This document shows, one piece after another, positions 28,956 to 37,079 of a stretch of 64,000 bases of DNA. The notes under the pieces were generated by a model. The model searched no databases and was not told where the DNA came from. It worked only from the letters and a program-made list of their open reading frames with translations. The position numbers were made by a program, and so were the translations under genes. The stretch is from Bacteroidota bacterium (lineage in GTDB: Bacteria > Bacteroidota > Bacteroidia > Flavobacteriales > Weeksellaceae): positions 1 to 64,000 of the forward strand of contig JAFDZI010000002.1 of NCBI GenBank assembly GCA_018266955.1, written 5' to 3'. Numbering within the stretch: the stretch's first letter is position 1; the number at the start of each line of letters is the position of its first letter.

Positions 28956-28989
28956 AAACCTCTGTAAGTTTTTTTATAGAGGTTTTTTT
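28956..28989 (+). terminator. Terminator after the porin gene
   Basis: An AACCTCT/AGAGGTT stem is followed by seven T, between the convergent porin and HD-domain genes. Confidence 0.75.
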
Positions 28990-29016
28990 ATAAAAATTAT
29001 CAGAAGTTAAAAAAAC

Positions 29017-29610
29017 TTAATCTTTAATCAATAATCCTAAGTCCAGACTTTTTTTCAATAGAATATCGAATGCTTCCCCCATGGCATCAGATGCCCTTTT
29101 GATGGCGTTTTCCAGCATTCCTCTCACTTGTCGTTCTTTCACATCGGCTTCTGTCCAGCTTTTTGCTGATGTGTGGGTGTTTAGGATAAAAGGCATAATC
29201 CGGTCTATGGCACAAGCAAAAACAGCATCAGGTGTTTTTTCATCTTCAAATTCCAACCAGAGTTGATAAAAATCTGATCGAAGAGGTTCGTGTAAAATTC
29301 CAAATATTTTTTTTGCAGCCTCTTTTTCTCTTTCAAATTTTCCGTTCATCAGTTCTTCATCAAATAGAAAAGTATCTCCCGCATGAATTTCAACAAGATC
29401 GTGGATAGACAACATACGGATTACCCTCAATAAATCGATATTTGCCTTGTCTTTGGCATAAGGGAATAAGATTTGTGCTAAAATTATAATCTGCCAGCTG
29501 TGTTCGGCTGTGTTTTCCCTTCGGCTATCATCCGCATTGTAGTTTCTACGGTTCACATTTTTCAGTGCATCTACAGCCAATATAAATTCTATTTCTTTTT
29601 CTAATATCAT
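29017..29610 (-). CDS. HD domain phosphohydrolase (HDDC2/YfbR-like)
   Basis: A 197-residue metal-dependent phosphohydrolase, probably a 5'-nucleotidase. Metal ligands are H37 (AEHSW) and the HD pair H70-D71 (IHDLVEIHAGD), plus D in CAIDR. Its minus-strand promoter has a TAAATTTG -7 box at plus-strand 29627-29634. It is the last core gene before the ICE, which has inserted upstream of it without breaking it. Confidence 0.88.
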   Translation of the reverse strand: MILEKEIEFILAVDALKNVNRRNYNADDSRRENTAEHSWQIIILAQILFPYAKDKANIDLLRVIRMLSIHDLVEIHAGDTFLFDEELMNGKFEREKEAAKKIFGILHEPLRSDFYQLWLEFEDEKTPDAVFACAIDRIMPFILNTHTSAKSWTEADVKERQVRGMLENAIKRASDAMGEAFDILLKKSLDLGLLIKD

Positions 29611-29626
29611 TTTTAAAAATTTACTA

Positions 29627-29634
29627 CAAATTTA
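29627..29634 (-). promoter_or_regulatory. -7 box of the HD-domain gene
   Basis: TAAATTTG on the minus strand, 17 bp before the start codon. A TTTG 23 bp further upstream overlaps the first ICE-proximal AGACAAA repeat, so ICE insertion may have replaced the native -33 region. Confidence 0.45.
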
Positions 29635-29649
29635 CAAAATAATCTGCAC

Positions 29650-29795
29650 TATGCAGACAAACCCTGACAAAAACAGGACAACGTCAACATATTGATGATT
29701 TTGTAAGGTACGAATTTAGACAAAAAAAGCCATAAATATGCCATAAAGAGACAAAGTTGCCGCTCTAAATCATACCCCCTTTTTATGCAGACAAA
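29650..29795. repeat. AGACAAA repeats before the integrase (possible arm-type sites)
   Basis: TATGCAGACAAA occurs twice in direct orientation (29650-29661 and 29784-29795). The shorter AGACAAA occurs at 29655, 29718, 29749 and 29789. The spacing and place just upstream of the integrase gene fit arm-type binding sites of a tyrosine recombinase at attL. No other gene is seen in the 29611-29908 gap. Confidence 0.45.
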
Positions 29796-29908
29796 AGGAG
29801 GTCATAAAAAAGGCTGAAATGGCTGTGTTTGACTGATAACTGACTGATATTGTCCACCCTGCAAACCGCTCATTTTTAGAGGTTGAATTTAATTTTACAA
29901 CAATAAAA

Positions 29909-31147
29909 ATGAAGCGTATGAGAAGTACATTTAAAGTCCTTTTCTTTCTGAAAAGAGACAAACAAAAAAAAGATGGCAGCGTGCCTGTATATTGCAGGAT
30001 TACCATTGATGGAAAGGAAGCCCGTTTCGGAATGAAGAAAAACATTGACCCGAAACTTTGGAACGTCAAAGAAGGAAAAGCAACAGGAAAAAGTGCCGAA
30101 TCTTCTGAAATTAATGCACTGCTTGAAAAAACAAAAGCCGGAATTCATAAAATTTACAGAGATGTTCAGGAACGGGAAAATTCAGTTTCTGCCGAAAAAG
30201 TAAAGAATATTTTTCTCGGAATAGACAGCAAACAATATATGTTGCTCAAAGCATTTGATGAGCAAATTGAAGAAAAATTCAATCTGATAGGCAAAAAAAT
30301 TGTTAAAGGGACTTACAATCATTATTACTATTTGCGAATCCGATTGGCGGAATTTATTTTGGAAAAATACAACCTTTCGGATATTCCGCTTCGGGAAATC
30401 AATTATCAATTTATCCGTGATTTTGAAATGTATATGCTGACGGTTCGTGGGAACAAACAAAGTACCATTGCACAGAATTTAATTTTACTGAAACTGGTTC
30501 TGGAGTTAGCTTATAAAAATGAATGGATTTACCGCAATCCGTTTTTCAATTATAAAATAGAAGATGAAAAATCTGAACGAGGCTATCTCACACAAAGAGA
30601 AGTCGAAATTTTGATGAATTGGAAGCTGGACAAAAAACTGGAACGGACGAGAGATGTTTTCATTTTCTGCTGTTTTACGGGTTTATCCTATATTGATGTC
30701 TTTAAATTGACCAATGAGCAAATCCAATTATCCATTGACGGACAACAATGGATTATGGGAAAAAGAGAGAAAACCGATATGGATTATTTTATCCCGATGA
30801 TGGAAATTCCGAAGAAAATTCTGGAAAAATATAACGGACAAACCTTCAAAAACGGAAAATTACTTCCTGTAAAAACGAGTTTAACAGTCAATCGCCATTT
30901 AAAAGAAATTGCAAAAACCTGTGGCATTGAGAAACATTTGACATTCCATTTATCACGTCATACTTTTGCTACTTTAACGATGTCAAAAGGCGTTTCATTG
31001 GAAAGTGTGAGCAAAATGTTAGGTCATAAAAACATACAAACCACCCAAATTTACGCTAAAATGACTACCGAAAAAGTGGGCAGAGATATGGCAATTTTTG
31101 CAGAAAGTATGAGGGAAACGGAGAAGAAGTTTGTGGTGAATTTTTGA
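29909..31147 (+). CDS. Tyrosine recombinase / ICE integrase (IntDOT-like)
   Basis: A 412-residue recombinase with an N-terminal arm-binding domain (about 1-95), a SAM-like core-binding domain (105-205) and a catalytic domain. Catalytic residues seen are H347 and R350 (HLSRH), H373 (LGHKN) and the nucleophile Y382. The first catalytic arginine of the family is replaced by serine, S260 in TGLSYIDV. The same change is known for IntDOT of CTnDOT, which places this enzyme in the Bacteroidota ICE group. It should insert and excise the element. Its gene reads inward and ends in a strong terminator. Confidence 0.92.
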   Translation: MKRMRSTFKVLFFLKRDKQKKDGSVPVYCRITIDGKEARFGMKKNIDPKLWNVKEGKATGKSAESSEINALLEKTKAGIHKIYRDVQERENSVSAEKVKNIFLGIDSKQYMLLKAFDEQIEEKFNLIGKKIVKGTYNHYYYLRIRLAEFILEKYNLSDIPLREINYQFIRDFEMYMLTVRGNKQSTIAQNLILLKLVLELAYKNEWIYRNPFFNYKIEDEKSERGYLTQREVEILMNWKLDKKLERTRDVFIFCCFTGLSYIDVFKLTNEQIQLSIDGQQWIMGKREKTDMDYFIPMMEIPKKILEKYNGQTFKNGKLLPVKTSLTVNRHLKEIAKTCGIEKHLTFHLSRHTFATLTMSKGVSLESVSKMLGHKNIQTTQIYAKMTTEKVGRDMAIFAESMRETEKKFVVNF

Positions 31148-31170
31148 GAATGTCATATCAAATTAAATAA

Positions 31171-31206
31171 AAGAAGATTGCTTAGGGTAGCAATCTTCTT
31201 TGTTTA
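31171..31206. terminator. Bidirectional terminator between integrase and defence-like cassette
   Basis: A perfect 12-bp stem (AAGAAGATTGCT 31171-31182, complement 31189-31200) with a 6-nt loop. T-rich tracts on both strands suit the convergent genes. Confidence 0.85.
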
Positions 31207-31243
31207 TAGTGCCTTGTAATCTCATTTCTTAGAGAAAAAATCT

Positions 31244-32086
31244 TTAGATGCCCTTAAATATCCCCCATATAATTCCTATTATAGTAAAAACACCCACAAT
31301 TAAAGCAATTATTACATTTGCTTTAGTCCATATGGATTCCTTTTCATTTTTTCCTGATTCAATTGATTGGTCTTTAACCATAGAGTTTTCATTAATAATA
31401 AGATTCCCCTTGTTATTTATTATTTGTTTCCCTTTTGCCATTTCTTGTTTTGCATATATTCCGTGTTCTTTGAGATAATTTAGAAAATTATCTTTTCTCT
31501 CATCAAACCACTTTACAAATTCAGGAATATTACTTTCATCAAAATCCGGAACAATTTGTAAATCCCCATCCTCAATGGCTAAATCTCCATTTTTAATTTG
31601 TAAATCAAATTTTTGAGTTTCTTTGAACCATTGCTTAAAATATTTTCTTATCTCCGGCTTTTCTATGTTCAATAGCTTTTCAGAAGTAATGACATCAAAG
31701 AAAAAATCAGCTTGGCTTACTCTTTTTTCAAGTTTATTATCTAAATATTCATCCCATATCTTTTCATCATAAATTTCAGGATGCATTTCTTTGAAATCTT
31801 CAGCTAAAATGAAGGTCAACACATCATTATTCTCAAACAATTCCTTTCCCTTATCTGCAATTGTATATTTAGGATTACTTTTTCCATTATCATCATAATT
31901 CCAGTCCGCTATTTTGACAAGATTATATTTTCGAACAAATTCAGTAATGCTATTGTATTCGAGCTGATTACTTTCAATAAATGGTAATGTTTTATTTAGT
32001 ACTTCAGATAAAACAATAGGAGATTCACTTTTATTGAGTGATTCCAATAATAAATTAACATACTTGGCTTTTTCAAAACTTTCCAT
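31244..32086 (-). CDS. Unknown C-terminally membrane-anchored protein, partner of TrlF-like ATPase
   Basis: A 280-residue protein I do not recognise. Residues 1-90 look like a winged-helix fold (helical start, then KYTIADKGKELFE). The middle is acidic and helical with a repeat-like stretch, NGDLAIEDGDLQI. A single transmembrane helix at about 252-275 ends the protein, so most of it faces the cytoplasm. The gene begins 9 bp after the TrlF-like gene and must be co-expressed with it. It could be a membrane-acting effector or a tether for the ATPase. Confidence 0.7.
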   Translation of the reverse strand: MESFEKAKYVNLLLESLNKSESPIVLSEVLNKTLPFIESNQLEYNSITEFVRKYNLVKIADWNYDDNGKSNPKYTIADKGKELFENNDVLTFILAEDFKEMHPEIYDEKIWDEYLDNKLEKRVSQADFFFDVITSEKLLNIEKPEIRKYFKQWFKETQKFDLQIKNGDLAIEDGDLQIVPDFDESNIPEFVKWFDERKDNFLNYLKEHGIYAKQEMAKGKQIINNKGNLIINENSMVKDQSIESGKNEKESIWTKANVIIALIVGVFTIIGIIWGIFKGI

Positions 32087-32095
32087 AGAATCTAA

Positions 32096-35062
32096 TTAAT
32101 GAAATCTATATTTCTTTTCTCTCATTATAAATGCATCTTTTCCTCCTTCAACAATATCAGCAATATGTTGTCTGATTCCCATAGATTTTAATAAATCGGT
32201 TTCATCTGGAAGTTTATCGAATGAGTTTTCAATTGAACCATTAATGTAGTCGAATTTGAATAGGCTAGAAGTCTTATCGTCATTTTGTCCTTTTTGATTG
32301 GCAACAATAACGTTCTCTGCATCTGCGTTTACAACAATATTTGCATTGTGAGTCACGACTATTATTTGTCTTTCAAGCTTTTTATTTCTTAAGTAATTTA
32401 CCAAATCTGCCGTAATAGACCTATTATCAAGGTTATCTTCAGGTTGATCAATTAATATCGGAGCCTTAGACTTACTTAGACCTATAATCAACATCAAAAT
32501 AACAAAACTAGCTTTTCCGGTTGACATTTCCCCCAGTTTATCATTCTTATAAGTAATTTCCCAATAATCAAAAAAATAATCATCCATTAGAATTTTGATG
32601 GTGTTAGGAATAGAAGTTCTGCTATTCAAAACATATTCTCCACTGATGATATTTTCAAATAATATTTTAATCTGCTGAAATATATCTGTAAAAGTCGCTT
32701 CATCTGTAGATTTCTTACTTTCTTCAAGAATGTTGTATTGTCGATAAGAAGCACTTCTGCCATCACTTACATCTAAAAGTACTTTTCTTAACTTGTTATA
32801 ATGAAATTGTGCTTTACCTAAAATTCTTAATCCGTCCTTTTCCAGTTCAATAGTTCTATTCTTCAGGGCATCTATTATGGCAATATATTCCTGATAACTG
32901 TTTTCATAAATTTTGAAGATTTCTTCTTTCGAATCATTTAGTTGTTTCTTTTTATCCTGTATTTTTTTACTTAGGTTTTCAATATCCAACAAAGCTTTTT
33001 TATCACTTGAAATAGACTGATTCAAAGCTTCAATAGCTTTTTTTATTTGGTCATCTTTTAAAAATGGTTGAATAGCATCTCTTAATTTTTTCCCTTCATC
33101 ACTTATTACTGTTAAAACTTCTTGAAACTTGCTTTTTTCTTCCTTAAAAACTCTTTTCCCTTCTTCATTAGTTTCTACTTCTAATGATTTTTCAATTTTT
33201 ACTACTTCCTCAAGTAAAGAATCAATTGGGGTATAAATACTTTGATAATAGTCTTTAATCTCTTGAAGTTGTAAATTTTCAACTAATGAATTTTTCTTCT
33301 GTTTCAGATTCTTAAGAACCTGTGCCAAATCTTGATTGAAATTTTCGACCGCAGAAAAATCTTCTCTGAATTTTTGTAATTGACCTTTATTCTCTTCTTG
33401 TTTAGATTGTAAAGCCTTATATTCTTCTACTTGTTTAGGAGTTAATCCGCTGCTTTTATTAAGTTCTTCAAGCTTTTCTGTATTAGTTTCAATATTTTTC
33501 TCTAAAACAGACTTATTAGATTTCGTTTTTAGTTCCTCCTCTAAGTTTTGTATTTCTTTCTGAGCTTCAAAATATGAATCAATTTGACTATTTCTGAGCT
33601 TATCATTTTGCGTTACTTTATTTAAAAAGGATTGATATAGTTCTTTGGATTCATCATCTTCTATAATAAGATCTCTGACAATTTTATTTAAAGATTTACC
33701 TTTTTTATTCAATTCCGGTTCCGCTAACTTTACTAAGTAATTCTGCGGAATATACTTTATTTGCGGTAAAATTGAATTTTCATCAGCATTGCGATTCAGT
33801 CTTTGACTAAAACCTCCTTTTGTTGTAATCTCAAAATCGAAACCATCTTCAATTTCATTTAAATCATATTTATATGAACCGTTTTCATTTTTCAAAACAG
33901 TTTCATCTGCTGATAATGTTTTAGCGATTGAAAATAACAAAATTGATTTTCCTGAAGATTTCCCGCCAATAATAACATTCAAATTTGGGTTTAAATAAAT
34001 AGGAGCTGTTGAAAATACATTATTGGGTGATATGAATTTCACTTTTTCAATTAGCAACTTTTCTTCTTTAAAATCAGGTTTATCCTCCTGAATTTTGACA
34101 CGCTGTTCAGGTTCAAAACAAATTTGGCGTAATCCCTCGAAATTTAAGTCTCCTTTAATCCAAGTGAACTTTAAAAATAAGTCATCTTCTTTATGAGCGT
34201 CACAACCAATTATGCAAGGTTTTAACGAACCTCTATTCAATAAAACTTCTTCAACTTCGGTTTTATAAACGTCATCATTATATCCATCTGTACCTTCTGA
34301 TTTTTTCCCAACAAAATACTTTATATCTTTCGGATTTGCAGAAAAAATAGCATCGGAAATAAAGTAGATTGATTTTCTCAAACCATCCAAGCTTCCCTTT
34401 TCATTTTCAAATAAATCATAATGTTTTTGTGTACCAGATGCTCCATCATTGTTAGAATTGCTGACCACCAATAATGTGTTATCTTGAAACTTCTTATTTG
34501 TTGAGATTAATTCTTTTAAGGATTTTAAATCTATAACAAAATTTTCAATGCCTTTATCGTATTGTTTTTTCTCATCCGTAATAGTAGAATCCAATGATTT
34601 TCCATAGCTACTAATACCATAACGATTCATCTTGATTTTATCCTGATTTTCTATGTGAGAAAAAAAATCATTTTCCAAATCAGCAACATATCCCGGATTA
34701 AAAATACAATGAATATTTATTAATCTTCCTCTATCAGTTGATGGTAACATACGAAGTTCCACATTGGGAAATATGAATATATTTTTGATGAACTCAATTT
34801 CATTTGGCGTGAATAGTGGATTACTTTCGGTATCTATCTTCAACTCAATATTTTCTCTGTAATCAATTGCATCCTTATATCTATCTATTGAAAAATAATC
34901 AGTTATCCCAATCGCAGATATTTGATTTTCATAGGCTTTTTTATAGAAAATATGAAAAAAATCTTCCATCGTAGAAGAAGAAAATTGGTCGTTTTTATTG
35001 GTTCCCTTGGTATGAATATGGAAATTCCATTTGTTCCATTCTGATCCGATGTTATGTTTCAT
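32096..35062 (-). CDS. TrlF-type PHP domain/SMC-like ATPase
   Basis: A 988-residue protein. Residues 1-320 are a PHP-type phosphoesterase-like domain (HIHT at 15-18, GITDYFS, IGCDAHKEDD). The ATPase follows: Walker A GGKSSGKS near 366-373, a long coiled coil (about 460-790), signature MSTGKAS, Walker B PILIDQPEDNLDN and the switch VVTHNANI. This layout matches TrlF-family AAA-like ATPases carried on mobile elements and suspected of defence. The start at 35062 puts the usual GSEWNKWNFHIHT at the N-terminus; 16 upstream codons were rejected. It is cargo of the ICE, coupled to the membrane-anchored gene downstream. Confidence 0.82.
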   Translation of the reverse strand: MKHNIGSEWNKWNFHIHTKGTNKNDQFSSSTMEDFFHIFYKKAYENQISAIGITDYFSIDRYKDAIDYRENIELKIDTESNPLFTPNEIEFIKNIFIFPNVELRMLPSTDRGRLINIHCIFNPGYVADLENDFFSHIENQDKIKMNRYGISSYGKSLDSTITDEKKQYDKGIENFVIDLKSLKELISTNKKFQDNTLLVVSNSNNDGASGTQKHYDLFENEKGSLDGLRKSIYFISDAIFSANPKDIKYFVGKKSEGTDGYNDDVYKTEVEEVLLNRGSLKPCIIGCDAHKEDDLFLKFTWIKGDLNFEGLRQICFEPEQRVKIQEDKPDFKEEKLLIEKVKFISPNNVFSTAPIYLNPNLNVIIGGKSSGKSILLFSIAKTLSADETVLKNENGSYKYDLNEIEDGFDFEITTKGGFSQRLNRNADENSILPQIKYIPQNYLVKLAEPELNKKGKSLNKIVRDLIIEDDESKELYQSFLNKVTQNDKLRNSQIDSYFEAQKEIQNLEEELKTKSNKSVLEKNIETNTEKLEELNKSSGLTPKQVEEYKALQSKQEENKGQLQKFREDFSAVENFNQDLAQVLKNLKQKKNSLVENLQLQEIKDYYQSIYTPIDSLLEEVVKIEKSLEVETNEEGKRVFKEEKSKFQEVLTVISDEGKKLRDAIQPFLKDDQIKKAIEALNQSISSDKKALLDIENLSKKIQDKKKQLNDSKEEIFKIYENSYQEYIAIIDALKNRTIELEKDGLRILGKAQFHYNKLRKVLLDVSDGRSASYRQYNILEESKKSTDEATFTDIFQQIKILFENIISGEYVLNSRTSIPNTIKILMDDYFFDYWEITYKNDKLGEMSTGKASFVILMLIIGLSKSKAPILIDQPEDNLDNRSITADLVNYLRNKKLERQIIVVTHNANIVVNADAENVIVANQKGQNDDKTSSLFKFDYINGSIENSFDKLPDETDLLKSMGIRQHIADIVEGGKDAFIMREKKYRFH

Positions 35063-35130
35063 TGTTATAGTGTGCTTTTGTAGAAAATAAAACTTTATAA
35101 AATTAAGCATTTTTTGTAAGTCAGACTATA

Positions 35131-35500
35131 AAAGTTCAATCACTTACCTATAAAAAATAACGCAAGGTTCAACCACTTACCCATAAAAAATAATGTAAGG
35201 TTAAGCCACCAACCTATAAAAAATAATACAAAGTTCAACCACTGACCTATTAAAAATAATGCAGAGTTAATCCGCTAACCTGTAAAATATAATGCAGGGT
35301 TCAAACATCAACCTATAAAAAATAATGTAGAGTTCAAACACTTAAAAAAAATAACGCAAGGTTCAAGCACTAACCTATTAAAAATAATACACGGTTCAAC
35401 CACTTACCTATAAAAAATAATGTAAGGTCAGACCACCAACCTATTAAAAATAATGCGAGCTTAATCCACTAATCTATTAAAAATAATGCAGGGTATTAAT
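35131..35500. repeat. Array of eleven 33-bp degenerate tandem repeats
   Basis: Eleven units follow head to tail, each 33 nt except the seventh (29 nt). A typical unit is AAGGTTCAACCACTTACCTA then TAAAAAATAATGC. Many units keep a short palindrome GGTTnAACC and an A/T block. Both strands have stops in the array, and there are no unique spacers, so it is neither a coding repeat nor CRISPR. It lies between the TrlF-like gene and the transfer block. Confidence 0.9.
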
Positions 35501-35895
35501 TTCACGCTCTAAAAATAAGATTTACAAAAATAAACATTGATAATCAGCAACTTATTAAAATCAAGATAACTCTGTTATACATTTCCCAGACCTCTAAAAA
35601 AATCAAAACTTTCATTTAGCAAGATGTGTCTTTGTTCCCACAAATTTTTTGCAAAATTTTGGCTTCAAAGACTATCTTGCCTTTTTTGCAAAAAGGAAAA
35701 AAACGGCGGAACTTGTTTTTTTTGTTTTATGGAAAATTGGGTTTAGGAATCCAAACTCGTCCAAAATAATCTTTTTTAATCTTTCGGGAGTCCAAAGTAA
35801 TCCAAACTCGTCTTATTTAGTCCAACGCCGATGAACACAATTGTTTCGTTAGAATTTCTGTTTCAATTTTGCAGCAGAAATTTTAATCAAAAACA
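35501..35895. other. Gene-free region before the mob genes, possible oriT
   Basis: A 14-bp direct repeat, AATCCAAACTCGTC (35748-35761 and 35799-35812), flanks a related AGTCCAAAG. A 7-bp inverted repeat, CCTTTTT/AAAAAGG, lies at 35680-35696. No convincing gene is present. Its place upstream of the mobilisation genes would suit an origin of transfer, but no nick site is recognisable. Confidence 0.35.
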
Positions 35896-36708
35896 ATGAA
35901 AAAATTATTTTACTTTTTGGTCGTGCTTGTAAATATGCAATTTCAGGCACAGGTCGGAATCAACACCACTAATCCAAAAACCACATTGGAAGTCGTTGGA
36001 AAACCCGATGTTCTCAATCACTTTGACGGCATTATTCCGCCCAAAATTACAGGCGACCAACTTGCCAAAAAAAATTATACAACATCTCAAAAAGGAGCAA
36101 TCATTTACGTTACCCAACCTGCAACAAAACTTCTGGGGCAAGTCATTCACGTTGTTGAGGAAGGTTTTTATTCTTTCAACGGAACCTATTGGATTCAGAT
36201 TCTCAATGAACCTCGTTATTACGACGCACTCATCACTTTGGACGAAACACTTCCCCAAAACACCATCGTGGAACAAACATCTTGGAATTACCAACTTCCT
36301 TACCCAACAAATCCTCGACAATACACCCATTCTTACAAATTATACCGATTAGGAACAGCCGGACTTGGAATTTCAGGACAGGTTGATGCCCGAAGAATCG
36401 GAACTATGGGTTATTTAGATGTCAGCATTAAAAGTTCCGCAACCATTTCTTCAAATTATGTTGCATTAGATCTCAGTAAACCATTGCGAGATTTAGGTTT
36501 TATGTCAAGCGGAAGTACAGGTTCAATCATCAATATTTTGGTCAGCGGAAGTCCAACCGGCTATGTTTTGGGAACAGAGCAAGGCATAATTTCCTTAACC
36601 AATGTCGATTTCAAGTTGCTGCTTTGGAAAAATCAAATTGAAAAATTCAGCGGTACCATCAAAGGAATGATCACTTTTCCAATTAATTATCTGAATGTAA
36701 TCGAGTGA
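35896..36708 (+). CDS. Secreted protein of unknown function at the head of the mob operon
   Basis: A 270-residue protein with a signal peptide (about 1-19). The mature start VGINTTNPKTTLEVVGKP, followed by a PPKITGDQL segment, is a pattern frequent in flavobacterial surface proteins. The rest is beta-rich with no recognised domain and no lipobox or T9SS tail. Its stop overlaps the GTG start of the mobilisation gene, so it belongs to the transfer operon. It may be an adhesin or pilus-associated protein. Confidence 0.7.
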   Translation: MKKLFYFLVVLVNMQFQAQVGINTTNPKTTLEVVGKPDVLNHFDGIIPPKITGDQLAKKNYTTSQKGAIIYVTQPATKLLGQVIHVVEEGFYSFNGTYWIQILNEPRYYDALITLDETLPQNTIVEQTSWNYQLPYPTNPRQYTHSYKLYRLGTAGLGISGQVDARRIGTMGYLDVSIKSSATISSNYVALDLSKPLRDLGFMSSGSTGSIINILVSGSPTGYVLGTEQGIISLTNVDFKLLLWKNQIEKFSGTIKGMITFPINYLNVIE

Positions 36709-37079
36709 TAGAAAACAAAAATTTGGAAAAGAAAGATTATGTAAAAATCAGGATTTCCACCACCCGAAAAGAAAATTGGAAAAAGCTCTGTTCGGAAAAA
36801 AATATCTCTTTGACGAGTTTAATCACCGATTCTGTCGAGGGCAGAATGCAGGACGACGAAAGGAGAAAAGTATTAGCGTTCATTGAAAAACAAGACAACA
36901 TTTTCATAAAAATCGAAACCAATATCAATCAGTTGGCGAAAATGGTAAACGGTCAGAAATTCATCAGCAAAACCGAATTTGACGAGTTTCAAAACCAACT
37001 GAAAACCATCACAAAACTGAAAGAAAAGCAAAACGAAATTTTTGTAAAAGTTTTTTCCTTAATCGCTGATGATAGTTAA
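36705..37079 (+). CDS. Mobilisation accessory protein (MobA/MobC-like, ribbon-helix-helix)
   Basis: A 124-residue basic protein. The N-terminus (YVKIRISTTRKENWKKLCSE, then SLTSLITDSV) looks like a ribbon-helix-helix DNA-binding fold, followed by a coiled coil. Such proteins bind oriT and help the relaxase. The GTG start overlaps the upstream stop, and its end overlaps the relaxase start by 11 bp, showing translational coupling. Confidence 0.75.
   Translation: MIENKNLEKKDYVKIRISTTRKENWKKLCSEKNISLTSLITDSVEGRMQDDERRKVLAFIEKQDNIFIKIETNINQLAKMVNGQKFISKTEFDEFQNQLKTITKLKEKQNEIFVKVFSLIADDS

Noticed and set aside
35131-35500. CRISPR array
   Set aside because: The whole 33-nt period is repeated, so there are no unique spacers, and no cas genes are nearby.
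35649-35834. A 61-codon ORF before the mob genes
   Set aside because: It starts at TTG, lies over direct repeats, has no protein-like pattern and no coupling to neighbours.
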